Of a stretch of 64,000 nt of DNA, positions 1 through 7,719 are shown piece by piece; the stretch's first letter is position 1; every line of letters starts with the position of its first letter. The stretch is from Paenibacillus zeisoli (GTDB lineage Bacteria; Bacillota; Bacilli; Paenibacillales; Paenibacillaceae): NCBI RefSeq assembly GCF_003994465.1, contig NZ_RZNX01000006.1, positions 148,320 to 212,319 on the forward strand. Reading direction: 5' to 3'. The position numbers and the translations under genes were made by a program. The notes beneath the pieces were generated by a model. It was not told where the DNA came from, did no database searches, and was given only the letters and a program-made list of their open reading frames with translations.

Positions 1-1
1 G

Positions 2-235
2 GTCAAGCTGAGTGAAGGCGGCGGGCGGTATGTGCTGCTTGCTTCAGAGCAGGAACATAAGGTTGTCCTTGCCCAGAACGGGAACCAGGAGCTTTCCTGC
101 GGGGCTTACTTCAAAGAGAATCTTGGAACCTATCATGGAAAAGGCGGGGGCAGTGATAAGCTGGCTCAGGCCGGGTTCCCAAGCTGGGATGATGCTGCTG
201 CCTTTATCGAATTTACAAGACAATCCCTAAGCTAG
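2..235 (+). CDS. AlaX-like alanyl-tRNA editing protein, C-terminal DHHA1 part (5' truncated by window edge)
   Basis: Only the last 77 codons are present; the frame is open from base 2. The peptide carries the glycine-rich stretch GKGGGSDKLAQAGF followed by an amphipathic end, which is the DHHA1 signature found at the C terminus of alanyl-tRNA synthetase and of the free-standing AlaX editing proteins that deacylate mischarged Ser-/Gly-tRNA(Ala). A complete AlaRS cannot be excluded because the N-terminal part lies outside the window. A terminator follows about 60 bases downstream, so it ends its transcription unit. Confidence 0.7.
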   Translation, partial: VKLSEGGGRYVLLASEQEHKVVLAQNGNQELSCGAYFKENLGTYHGKGGGSDKLAQAGFPSWDDAAAFIEFTRQSLS

Positions 236-297
236 TAGCGGGCTGCTTATATGTCCGCTGCTTGAGCCAGAGACACATAGGTTCATGAACCCAAATA

Positions 298-343
298 AAG
301 CCGTGTAGATACAAGCTAACCTTGTGTCTATACGGCTTTTTGG
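298..343 (+). terminator. Rho-independent terminator after the AlaX-like gene
   Basis: A long stem pairs AAAGCCGTGTAGATACAAG with CTTGTGTCTATACGGCTTT across a short loop and runs into a T tract. It sits between the + strand gene and the convergent TetR gene and may act in both directions, since the left arm begins with A residues. Confidence 0.85.
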
Positions 344-358
344 TGCGCTAAGCCATGC

Positions 359-976
359 CTATTTATACAAATAAACCACAATCATGCGGACGAGCTCATT
401 CTTCAGGCGGTCAGCGGAGACGTTCCTGGGTGAGAACACGATCATATCGACAATGCTGTTCAGGGCCTCGAAAACAACCCATGAGGCAGCCTCCAGATCT
501 TCAACCTTAAGATCGCCCTGACCCTGTTGAAGGTAGCTCAAAGTTTTGCGGCGGCCAAGGTCGAACTGTTCATCCATAAGCGACTGAATTTCTTTATCAG
601 AGTTGTACATAACCGCAAGTTCCTTATGGAACTCCGAATAGACCTGGTGCGACTCAAGAAGGCTGTCCACCATATGAGCAATGGCCGTATGCTTGTCCAT
701 ACTCTTGAAGTCAACTTCACCAAGAGAAGCATCAACCCGGGCTAACAGATTTTCATTATAAAGCTTCAGAGAATCTATGAACACAGCTCTCTTATCCGTG
801 AAGTAGGAGTAGAAGCTTCCGGTCGATACTCCTGCTGCAGCAGAGATTTGCTTCGTATTGGTATTGTGATAGCCCTTCTCGGAGAAAAGCTTCATGGCTG
901 CCTGAATAATGGCTTCCTTGGTCTTGATGCTCCGCTCCTGCTGTGGAGTTCTTACTTTATCTTCAGTCTCGCCCAT
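359..976 (-). CDS. TetR-family transcriptional regulator
   Basis: A 205-residue one-component repressor. Residues about 13-62 form the TetR helix-turn-helix (TKEAIIQAAMKLFSEKGY, then ISAAAGVSTGSFYSYFTDK); the rest is an all-helical ligand domain. A longer reading from a TTG at 1033 is rejected because that TTG is itself the -35 box of a TTGACA-N17-TACAAT promoter (1033-1005). The ATG at 976 lies downstream of that promoter and has a GGGGGA ribosome site. It is divergent from a DHA2 exporter whose promoter carries three matching palindromes, so it is very probably the repressor of that exporter, releasing DNA on binding a toxic substrate of the pump. The ligand is unknown. Confidence 0.93.
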   Translation of the reverse strand: MGETEDKVRTPQQERSIKTKEAIIQAAMKLFSEKGYHNTNTKQISAAAGVSTGSFYSYFTDKRAVFIDSLKLYNENLLARVDASLGEVDFKSMDKHTAIAHMVDSLLESHQVYSEFHKELAVMYNSDKEIQSLMDEQFDLGRRKTLSYLQQGQGDLKVEDLEAASWVVFEALNSIVDMIVFSPRNVSADRLKNELVRMIVVYLYK

Positions 977-1004
977 TACATTCCCGTCCCCCTTTTGTAT
1001 CTCG

Positions 1005-1033
1005 ATTGTAGAGGAGAGACTTCGGACTGTCAA
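1005..1033 (-). promoter_or_regulatory. Promoter of the TetR gene
   Basis: On the minus strand TTGACA (1033-1028), a 17-base spacer and TACAAT (1010-1005). One of the three operators (1041-1054) lies just upstream of this -35 box, so autoregulation is possible. Confidence 0.75.
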
Positions 1034-1040
1034 CGAAAGG

Positions 1041-1115
1041 TGAACTAAAGTTCATAATTTCGATTGACAAATATGAACTATAGTTCATATAATTACAAAC
1101 ATGAACAAAAGTTCA
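1041..1115 (+). promoter_or_regulatory. Exporter promoter with three TetR-type operators
   Basis: Three 14-base palindromes of form TGAAC(T/A)NNAGTTCA lie at 1041-1054, 1074-1087 and 1102-1115. The middle one exactly fills the spacer between TTGACA (1064-1069) and TATAAT (1088-1093). The third lies in the start region of the transcript. This is a typical repression architecture; that the neighbouring TetR protein binds here is inference. Confidence 0.85.
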
Positions 1116-1136
1116 TATTATAAGGAGGGTTAAGGA

Positions 1137-2837
1137 ATGAGTATGAGACTCAGAAGAGTATTCATTTTTACAGCGATTGTGCTGGGTTATTTCATGGCTC
1201 TATTGGACACGACCATAATTAACATTGCTTTACCGGAGATGACGCGTCATTTTGGCGGGACCGTGTCGGAGATTTCCTGGGTAATGAACGGGTATAATTT
1301 AGCTTTTGCTGCCCTCATTCTGACCGCATCCAGGCTGGCGGACCAATTCGGACGGAAGAAAGTATTTATTATTGGCGTTGTGGTATTCACCTTAGCTTCA
1401 CTCCTTGCCGGCTTCTCATCAAGTCTTGCGATGCTGATCGTCTTCAGAGTAATCCAGGGTCTGGCCGGTGCGATTATAGTCCCTGTGACTATTCCTTTAA
1501 CGACAACCTCCTTTCCAAAAGAACAGCATGGAGTGATCATTGGCGTATGGGGCGCTATTGCTGGATTGGCTGCTGCATGCGGCCCCTCTCTGGGTGGGAT
1601 GATTACAGAGAAGCTGAGTTGGGCATGGATTTTCTTTGTAAATGTGCCACTGGGGCTGCTTAGTATCCTGTTGACCCTGCTGTTCATAAAAGAATCCAGA
1701 GATGATTCAGCAAGCAGGTCGATCGATTACGGAGGGATGCTTGGAATCACGGGAGCCATGCTTGCTCTTACGTACGCCTTAATTGAGGCAAAGGATTACG
1801 GCTGGAACTCTGGTTATATCTACAGCTTGATGGGTGCCGGATTGTTCTGTCTGCTGATATTCTTCTATATCCAGTGGAAGGTGAAGGAGCCTATGCTTCC
1901 TCTTATGCTCCTTAGAATTTCGGCATTCAACGGCTCCTCACTAACCCTGCTTATCGTAGGCGCTGCACTATCCAATATCGCACTATTGACTTCCTTCTTC
2001 CTAATTAGCGTGTTAGGAATGACTGTACTTAAGGCCGGGCTGGTCTTGTCGATGCTGGCAGTAGGGTCCATCGTGAGCTCGGCAGTCTCGGGAGGTCTGT
2101 CGGGTAAGTACGGCAGCCGCTGGTTCGCGGCCTCAGGGGTTGCTGTAATAGGCGGGGCTACTTATTCTTTAAGCAGCCTTGGTGTGAATTCTGCAGTTGG
2201 AGATGTGCTGATCCGGCTGGCGGCAGCGGGGATTGGAGTAGGTCTTACCATGGCGCCGGTCATGTCTTCGGCCATCCGCCATGTTCCTGAAGAGAAGGTC
2301 GGGATAGCTTCAGGTGTAATCAACATGTCCAAGGCATTTGGGAGTGTGCTTGGAGTAGCTATCATAGTGACCTTGTTCCAGCTCAATATCAACGATCAGG
2401 TTGAAACCGCCAAGGTTCTAAGTGCTGAGGCCATTCAGAATGACTCGAAGCTTCTGCCAGCCAGCCGGGAGATCCTGGTCAGTGTCATGAACAAGCTTCA
2501 GAGCCGGGGCGGCACTGAGGACGGAGTAACCGGTATCGATAGTACGACGGATAGTGAGGGGATTGAACAGAGTATAGAGCAGGCGATCTCTAGGCTTAAT
2601 CTGGAGGAACAAAAGACCCTTGACGATGATCGCCAGGGTCAGATGAAAGAGATCGAATTGGTGTTGTCGGGTGCAGCAAGCCGGATGCAAGACGCATCGG
2701 TTCAAGCCTTTAACCACACCTTTAAGGTCGCGAGTTACATGGTTGTGCCGGGGATTCTATTTGCACTCTTGAGTGATGGCCGCAGGGGGCGGAAGCATCG
2801 GAAAGTCGTAAAGGGGCTTCATAATGCAGAAGTCTAA
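1137..2837 (+). CDS. MFS multidrug efflux transporter, DHA2 (EmrB/QacA-like) family
   Basis: A 566-residue integral membrane protein with about 14 hydrophobic segments, a proton-coupled exporter by family. The DHA2 motif LDTTIINIALP is at residues 23-33 and the MFS motif A DQFGRKK at 69-75. An unusually hydrophilic stretch of roughly 90 residues (about 425-520), rich in Glu, Asp and Ser, lies before the last membrane segment and should be a large external loop. The start follows AGGAGGG by 7 bases. It is controlled by the divergent TetR gene, judging from operators in its promoter. It is convergent with the hydrolase gene only 6 bases away. The substrate cannot be told from sequence. Confidence 0.92.
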   Translation: MSMRLRRVFIFTAIVLGYFMALLDTTIINIALPEMTRHFGGTVSEISWVMNGYNLAFAALILTASRLADQFGRKKVFIIGVVVFTLASLLAGFSSSLAMLIVFRVIQGLAGAIIVPVTIPLTTTSFPKEQHGVIIGVWGAIAGLAAACGPSLGGMITEKLSWAWIFFVNVPLGLLSILLTLLFIKESRDDSASRSIDYGGMLGITGAMLALTYALIEAKDYGWNSGYIYSLMGAGLFCLLIFFYIQWKVKEPMLPLMLLRISAFNGSSLTLLIVGAALSNIALLTSFFLISVLGMTVLKAGLVLSMLAVGSIVSSAVSGGLSGKYGSRWFAASGVAVIGGATYSLSSLGVNSAVGDVLIRLAAAGIGVGLTMAPVMSSAIRHVPEEKVGIASGVINMSKAFGSVLGVAIIVTLFQLNINDQVETAKVLSAEAIQNDSKLLPASREILVSVMNKLQSRGGTEDGVTGIDSTTDSEGIEQSIEQAISRLNLEEQKTLDDDRQGQMKEIELVLSGAASRMQDASVQAFNHTFKVASYMVVPGILFALLSDGRRGRKHRKVVKGLHNAEV

Positions 2838-2843
2838 GGGGCA

Positions 2844-3635
2844 TTAATGAATTTCCGATAAGAACTGTTCGACCGTCTTGTTAAATTCATGAGGTGTATC
2901 CGCATTGGCACAATGCCCGGCTCTTTGAAGAAGCACGAGCTGGGAATGTACTTCTAATTGATGCAGCTCATCGGCAGCTGCCCGGATGAGGGGGAGATCA
3001 TGTTCGCCTACGATAAGGAGAAGAGGATAGGGCATGGGGTTATCTTTTCGTCTAAAAAAAGTGTTCATCCCTGCCATGGACCGAAAGGAGCGTCTGTTAA
3101 AATGCTTACTCCCTTGGGCGAACAAGGCGCGGCATTCATCCGAATAGCAGGAGACGGAAGACACATAATCCCTGAACTTCCTCATGGGCTGCAGCATATA
3201 CAGTAACCACTTTAGGCCCTCTTTTCGTTGGCCCTTTAATATAATCTCGTTCGCTTTATGTATGGAGTAACCGCCTACTATGATTACCGACTTTACCTGG
3301 TCAGGGTAACGATCCGCAAAGGCCTGGGCGACAAGAGATCCCATGGAGACACCCAGCAGATGGCAGGCGCTGATGTTATTAGCAGTTAAGATTTGGTGCA
3401 GCAGATTTGGTACATCTTGCATAGTGACCTTGGAACTGAGGAGCGAACTGTTCCCGTGACCGGGCAAATCCAGGAGAATCAGCTGATAGTTCATCCTGAA
3501 ATGGGAGATCTGCTGCTCGAACATGGTATGGTCAGCAAAGGCCGGATGCAGCATCACAATCGTTTCTTTTCCCTCATTGGCAATCCATATATAGGAATAG
3601 TCAGTATTCTTAAAATTCAGCTTACGCATACTCAT
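2844..3635 (-). CDS. Alpha/beta hydrolase
   Basis: A 263-residue cytoplasmic alpha/beta-hydrolase. It shows the oxyanion-side HPAFADH motif, the nucleophile elbow GVSMG (Ser about 97), an acid in GEHD (about 213) and the catalytic His in AGHC (about 241), so all three catalytic residues are present. No signal peptide is visible. It overlaps the 3' end of the upstream PadR gene and is therefore translationally coupled to it. Several ATG codons (3647, 3635, 3629) are possible; 3635 is placed 4 bases after GGAGAG. The substrate is unknown: esterase, lactonase or C-C hydrolase are all possible. Confidence 0.88.
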   Translation of the reverse strand: MSMRKLNFKNTDYSYIWIANEGKETIVMLHPAFADHTMFEQQISHFRMNYQLILLDLPGHGNSSLLSSKVTMQDVPNLLHQILTANNISACHLLGVSMGSLVAQAFADRYPDQVKSVIIVGGYSIHKANEIILKGQRKEGLKWLLYMLQPMRKFRDYVSSVSCYSDECRALFAQGSKHFNRRSFRSMAGMNTFFRRKDNPMPYPLLLIVGEHDLPLIRAAADELHQLEVHSQLVLLQRAGHCANADTPHEFNKTVEQFLSEIH

Positions 3636-4182
3636 CTTTCTCTCCATTCAGCTGTGCCTCCAATTCCTTCGAGAGTTTCGTGAACCATTCCAACATGCTC
3701 TGGTGATAATAGAGCCCAAGCTCCAATGTTTTGAGTTGATAGGCTGCTATGTCTTTAAGATGGTCAGGTATTTCCTTATGATTAGCCTCCAGAAAGGCAG
3801 CTTCGAACTCATGAACAGAGGCTTCGAGCTGGACAACCACTATATTTAGAATAGTCAGACGATCTGTCATAGTCATTAACCCCAAGAAAAACAACCGGGT
3901 AGTCACATCCTGCTCCAAACGGCTGGGTGCGACCTGGGATAACATCCAATCCTTAAAATACTGTGTTCCTGATTGGTTGATGGAATAGATCTTCTTCCTT
4001 CGCCCATTCTCAGTTACTTCATGACATACAATGTGGTCCAGGCTCTCCAGCTTCTTCAGAGCGGCTTGTATACTACCAAGACTTGCACTGAAAAATGGAG
4101 ATACTTTCTGCTGCAGCGCGTTCCGTATATCATACTGGGATAGACTACGAATCATTAGAAGCCCTAATATAACAAACCCCAT
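3622..4182 (-). CDS. PadR-family transcriptional regulator
   Basis: A 186-residue protein. An N-terminal winged helix (FVILGLLMIRSLSQYDI, then SLGSIQAALKKLE) is followed by a helical C-terminal dimerisation arm, the layout of PadR subfamily 2. The ATG at 4182 is preferred over a GTG at 4191 because AGGGAAG stands 9 bases before the ATG and directly abuts the GTG. A palindrome in the promoter spacer suggests autorepression. It is cotranscribed with the overlapping hydrolase gene, which it probably controls. The inducer is unknown. Confidence 0.9.
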   Translation of the reverse strand: MGFVILGLLMIRSLSQYDIRNALQQKVSPFFSASLGSIQAALKKLESLDHIVCHEVTENGRRKKIYSINQSGTQYFKDWMLSQVAPSRLEQDVTTRLFFLGLMTMTDRLTILNIVVVQLEASVHEFEAAFLEANHKEIPDHLKDIAAYQLKTLELGLYYHQSMLEWFTKLSKELEAQLNGEKDEYA

Positions 4183-4213
4183 TACATTCACTTCCCTAAA
4201 ATGTGGTAATCAG

Positions 4214-4242
4214 ATTATAACATACCTATTAGGTATATGTAA
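4214..4242 (-). promoter_or_regulatory. padR-hydrolase promoter with palindromic operator in the spacer
   Basis: Minus-strand -35 TTACAT (4242-4237), 17-base spacer, -10 TATAAT (4219-4214). The spacer contains the 15-base palindrome ATACCTATTAGGTAT (4222-4236), placed where a bound PadR dimer would block polymerase. Confidence 0.78.
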
Positions 4243-4433
4243 GATGTAGTTTTAATAATAAATCTGTGGCTTTACATTTGTTTTTAGGCATTCACATATG
4301 TAATTAGATTCTCTACGGTGGTAGGAATATTCATCGAACAACCATCTGCTACGAGAATCAAATAACCATCTTTCATACGAGTGAAGTGAGTTTCTTTCAA
4401 TGATTTACAGGAAATAATTCTCACTACATTATG
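4243..4433. other. Non-coding interval between padR promoter and paaX terminator
   Basis: No ORF with a ribosome site was found. The only feature noticed is an imperfect direct repeat, AACCATCT followed by TACGAG, occurring twice near 4340-4380. Confidence 0.5.
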
Positions 4434-4472
4434 AAAAAAGAGGCAAAGAGTGTGAGCTCTTTGCCTCTTTTA
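4434..4472 (-). terminator. Terminator of the PaaX-like gene
   Basis: AAAAGAGGCAAAGAG (4436-4450) pairs perfectly with CTCTTTGCCTCTTTT (4457-4471) around a 6-base loop. Read on the minus strand it ends in a run of T. Confidence 0.88.
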
Positions 4473-4508
4473 ATGTTTGCAGGACGCCCCATACTCTGAC
4501 GGTGACGT

Positions 4509-5309
4509 CTACGTAGTGGGAACAATCAGGGACAGTAGTTCCGTATCCGCCTGCAGCAGAGGAAGCAGTTGTTGCAAGTACTGATTGTAGGCGTTCCATG
4601 CTTGTTTCATGGGCCATTGATCGGGCAGCAGCTCGCGGGCAAGGAAAGGATCTTCCAGCAAAACTTCACCGAAATTTTCCCCAAGCTCCAAAATCTCGAG
4701 CAGCACTTGCCATGCCGTGATCTCCTCACCTCGTTCTAAGGAAAAGGTTAATTGCTTCTGCTTCTCCCCAGACCAGCGCATAAATGTTTCGTACTTCTTC
4801 TGAAGTTCCTGGATCGGCCATATTTGCTTGGCCTTCACAGCAGTAATGTCACCGACATCCATCTGTCCGTGCAACATACAAATCATGTCTTCCAAACCAT
4901 GCTTTCGGGCAAAGGCAAGAATCGCGTCTTTTCGATTAAAAGGACAAATATAAACGCCATCATATAACGCACCGTATCCGACCTGGGTAAGCTCCCGCCG
5001 GAAGGAATTGCGAAGAGAGCGCAGCCGCTCCGGGAAGCTGAACATGATTATATACCAGAGACCGTCCCACGGCTGCTCCACTTCATTCATTTTGATCTGC
5101 AGGCTGCGAATGACCGACAAGCCTGATTCGGTGACGGAATAAGAGCGGTTTTCCACCGCAATGTATCCCTTCTGCTTTAGGGAGGCGAGGGTGTTCCGGA
5201 TAATTTGGGAGTTCTTGCCGCGATGCTGGTAAATGTCAATAATCTCGGATGTTGTCATATAGTGTCGATGTCGAATCATGTAGAGAATTTGTTTTTCCAG
5301 AGATAACAT
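4509..5309 (-). CDS. PaaX-family transcriptional regulator
   Basis: A 266-residue protein. A winged-helix DNA-binding domain fills residues 1-75 (MTTSEIIDIYQHRGKN, then IIRNTLASLKQKGYI). The PaaX-type central domain (WDGLWYIIMFSFPERLRSLR, then GYGALYDGVYICP) spans about 85-190 and a helical C-terminal domain follows. Characterised PaaX proteins repress phenylacetate genes and respond to an aryl-CoA; many Gram-positive homologues control other pathways. It is transcribed divergently from the acyltransferase-exporter operon and is the only regulator there, so it is the likely switch of that operon. The direct repeat TTGGCGA, spaced 11 bases (5364-5381), lies in the shared region and is a candidate binding site. 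Confidence 0.87.
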   Translation of the reverse strand: MLSLEKQILYMIRHRHYMTTSEIIDIYQHRGKNSQIIRNTLASLKQKGYIAVENRSYSVTESGLSVIRSLQIKMNEVEQPWDGLWYIIMFSFPERLRSLRNSFRRELTQVGYGALYDGVYICPFNRKDAILAFARKHGLEDMICMLHGQMDVGDITAVKAKQIWPIQELQKKYETFMRWSGEKQKQLTFSLERGEEITAWQVLLEILELGENFGEVLLEDPFLARELLPDQWPMKQAWNAYNQYLQQLLPLLQADTELLSLIVPTT

Positions 5310-5363
5310 ATGGGTACCTCAGCTTTGGCTAGATAGTAATTTTATTATACGCGAATTGACGAT

Positions 5364-5381
5364 TTGGCGATACATTGGCGA
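5364..5381. promoter_or_regulatory. Direct repeat in the paaX/operon intergenic region
   Basis: TTGGCGA occurs at 5364-5370 and 5375-5381, in the same orientation and one helical turn apart. It lies between the start of the PaaX gene and the operon promoter. A role as operator is inference. Confidence 0.4.
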
Positions 5382-5427
5382 GGGAAGAAATCCGATCTAT
5401 AATAAAAATGTATATATAACATTTATA

Positions 5428-5456
5428 TTGACTATCGCATTTGCAGTTGTTACAAT
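5428..5456 (+). promoter_or_regulatory. Promoter of the acyltransferase-to-exporter operon
   Basis: TTGACT (5428-5433), 17-base spacer, TACAAT (5451-5456), about 58 bases before the first start codon. It is a good sigma-A type promoter, and no other strong promoter was noticed before the terminator near 15.0 kb. Confidence 0.7.
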
Positions 5457-5514
5457 TCAGGTAAATACAGAATTAGGAATATATATAAAATAGTGGAGCG
5501 GAGGGAGCGGAGGA

Positions 5515-6426
5515 TTGAAGACTTACGCATGCACATGGGTAGAGCCGACTGTTATTCTTGCTTCATCTTCGGTCAGCGACCGCTCAAGCTGGATTCGCAG
5601 AGGGACAAGCATCATGCATTCGAACATTAGCGATGGCGTCTTTATCGGTTTTCGCTGCAGTCTCCAGCATGTTCAGTTGGGGGAAGCCTCCATGATGGGA
5701 GCCAAGTGCCGGCTTCTGGGAACTCAGGATGCTCCGATCAGCGTCGGACGCTACAGCTGGATTGGAGCGGGGGTGACGGTTGAGCCAGGCGTACGCATTG
5801 GCGAAGGTGCCGTTATCGGAGCGGGTAGCTATGTCACGTCCGATGTGCCGGACTATATGGTTGCTGCCGGACGGCCAGCCGTTTTACGCAAAATGCGCCA
5901 GGTTACGAATGACGGCATTCCCGAATTCGGCGAGTTTCTTTCATTCATCCGGCAGAGGAGCAGAGAGACACCACTGGCAGACGACGAAGCGCAGATCGGC
6001 GATGACTGTTTTATTACCGCTACGATTCAGGCAGGCCGTCATTTGCGTGTAGGCAGCCGCAGCGTGCTGATCGGCGGCGCGAATGAAGAGGGAGTAGGAG
6101 GCATTCACGCTGGCGACGATGTCGTGCTTGGCACGGGCGTCATTCTCGAAGCACTTGGCGGCATCCGGTTAGGCGATCAGGTAGAGATTGATGATGAGGT
6201 GCTCATGGTAACGACAACCCATGAATACGAATTTCTCAGTTTGCCGCAGCTCAGACAACCGATTGTGGTCGAGTCCAAAGCGCGCATAGGCCGCGACAGT
6301 ATCATTATCGGCGGCGTTACGATAGGAGAAGGAGCGGTTATCCTTCCGGGCTCACTAGTCCTTAAACACGTTCTTCCCTATGATACCGTATCAGGCGTTC
6401 CTGCCCAATCGATCATTCAAGAATGA
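5515..6426 (+). CDS. Double hexapeptide-repeat (LbetaH) acyltransferase
   Basis: A 303-residue protein with a TTG start behind GGAGGGAG (9 bases). It contains two left-handed beta-helix modules, about residues 35-125 and 160-300, each ending in the sugar-acetyltransferase signature: VPDYMVAAGRPAVLRK in the first and LPYDTVSGVPAQSI in the second. Typical members carry one module of about 180-220 residues and use acetyl-CoA to acetylate a sugar hydroxyl or amine. The HEYEF segment supplies a candidate catalytic His in the second module. It is first in the operon with the glycosyltransferase and dTDP-sugar genes, so acylation of a sugar or of the glycosylated product is the natural reading. Confidence 0.85.
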   Translation: MKTYACTWVEPTVILASSSVSDRSSWIRRGTSIMHSNISDGVFIGFRCSLQHVQLGEASMMGAKCRLLGTQDAPISVGRYSWIGAGVTVEPGVRIGEGAVIGAGSYVTSDVPDYMVAAGRPAVLRKMRQVTNDGIPEFGEFLSFIRQRSRETPLADDEAQIGDDCFITATIQAGRHLRVGSRSVLIGGANEEGVGGIHAGDDVVLGTGVILEALGGIRLGDQVEIDDEVLMVTTTHEYEFLSLPQLRQPIVVESKARIGRDSIIIGGVTIGEGAVILPGSLVLKHVLPYDTVSGVPAQSIIQE

Positions 6427-6459
6427 TCACAGCACCAGCCCAAAAAGGAGATGAAGTAT

Positions 6460-7719
6460 TTGCGTATATCTTTAATTCCTATAGTTACAGGCTCGGGGCA
6501 TAACATGAGAATATATTCGTTGGCCCGGGCATTGCTACATTCTGATCCATCTCTTACTATTGAGGTCTATTTGGGATCGCTGCAATCGATTTTTTCACCG
6601 TTGTTTGAGGAAATCGGCGTGGAGGTGATTGATTTATCCCCGAAAAAGGCCGTTGACCACTCCAAACATTCGCATTTATCCGACTTTTTAGATTGGAATA
6701 CAATGTTAGAAAATTATTTATCCCCTATGTTCTACAATTCCCAACGCATTCTGCGTCTAACGAATCTGTTGCTTCAATCCAATCCGGATGTCGTCGTTTC
6801 TGATTATGACTTCAGTGCTTTGGCCGCTGCACAAATAGCCGGCATTCCCAGCGTGCTGGTCACAGAAAGGTATAACTTCACAATTACGGGCACATCTGAC
6901 GAAGAACTAATTCGCGCCGGTTTTACCGTTCATGCGGAAGAGCTGGAGCAGGTTCGCACAGTGCTTAACCAGCTGTTTGTTTCCCTGACCGGTTCGGCGA
7001 CGTATGTGCTGACAGATAAACCATTTGTGGAAGAGATAGATCGAGGCTCGGTCGCCGAAAAGCTGATTGAACAGGGAAAGATGAAATTCGTCGGGCCCAT
7101 GATTCGCCCGATCGACAAAGCGCTTGACCGCCGCCATGAAAGGGAACAATTCGGCATCGAAGAGGGCGAGTTCCTGATCGTGGCGACGATGGGCGGCACT
7201 GCTATGTTCAGGGAAAACATGCGGGCGATGCAAAAAACCTATCTGGATACGTACGCCAGCGTGAAAGAAGCCATTCCGCATGCAAGAATGATTCTGATCG
7301 CCCGCGAACAGCTTGACGTTCCGGAAGGCGTCGTCTGCGTCACGTATGTGCCCAACTGGATCCCGCTGCTGAGATCGGCGGACGTCGTGCTGGCCCATCC
7401 GGGCTGGATCACCGTAACGGAAATATCCGCCTTGCGCATTCCAACGGTGTTTCTGCTCAGTTCTCCCAAGGAATACCACGAGCTTGAGGCATTCCGCCGT
7501 CTAGAGCTGCTGGGCTATCTCGTACAGTTGGGGCTGGACAGCGAAGCTCTAACGAGCAAGATTCTGAAATTGCGTGATCCGCAGGAAGCAGCGAGGCTGC
7601 AAGCTGCGTATGCCAGCGTAGCCCCCGATGCCGAAGGCGCGCTTCGCGCTGCGGAGTGGATCAAGCGGGCGGGACAGTCCGGGGCTGCCGCCAGACAGGA
7701 AGCCATTTTGCAGCGATGA
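6460..7719 (+). CDS. GT-B fold glycosyltransferase (GT1/MurG-like)
   Basis: About 419 residues. The N-terminal Rossmann domain begins RISLIPIVTGSGHNMR, with the GSGH loop seen in GT1/MurG enzymes. The C-terminal donor domain contains VATMGGTAMF and HPGWITVTEISALRIP (His about 313), the counterpart of the nucleotide-sugar site HxGxxTxxE. The ATG at 6451 directly abuts AAAAAGGAG, which leaves no spacing, whereas the TTG at 6460 is 9 bases away and is preferred. The stop overlaps the next start (ATGA, 7716-7719). With rmlA and rmlB in the operon, it probably transfers a dTDP-derived sugar to a small aglycone. Donor and acceptor are inferred, not seen. Confidence 0.85.
   Translation: MRISLIPIVTGSGHNMRIYSLARALLHSDPSLTIEVYLGSLQSIFSPLFEEIGVEVIDLSPKKAVDHSKHSHLSDFLDWNTMLENYLSPMFYNSQRILRLTNLLLQSNPDVVVSDYDFSALAAAQIAGIPSVLVTERYNFTITGTSDEELIRAGFTVHAEELEQVRTVLNQLFVSLTGSATYVLTDKPFVEEIDRGSVAEKLIEQGKMKFVGPMIRPIDKALDRRHEREQFGIEEGEFLIVATMGGTAMFRENMRAMQKTYLDTYASVKEAIPHARMILIAREQLDVPEGVVCVTYVPNWIPLLRSADVVLAHPGWITVTEISALRIPTVFLLSSPKEYHELEAFRRLELLGYLVQLGLDSEALTSKILKLRDPQEAARLQAAYASVAPDAEGALRAAEWIKRAGQSGAAARQEAILQR

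Noticed and set aside
977..1033. TTG start extending the TetR protein
   Set aside because: The extension is the gene's own promoter, TTGACA-N17-TACAAT.
4285..4432. Possible small minus-strand ORF near the paaX terminator
   Set aside because: It is interrupted by an in-frame stop and has no ribosome site.
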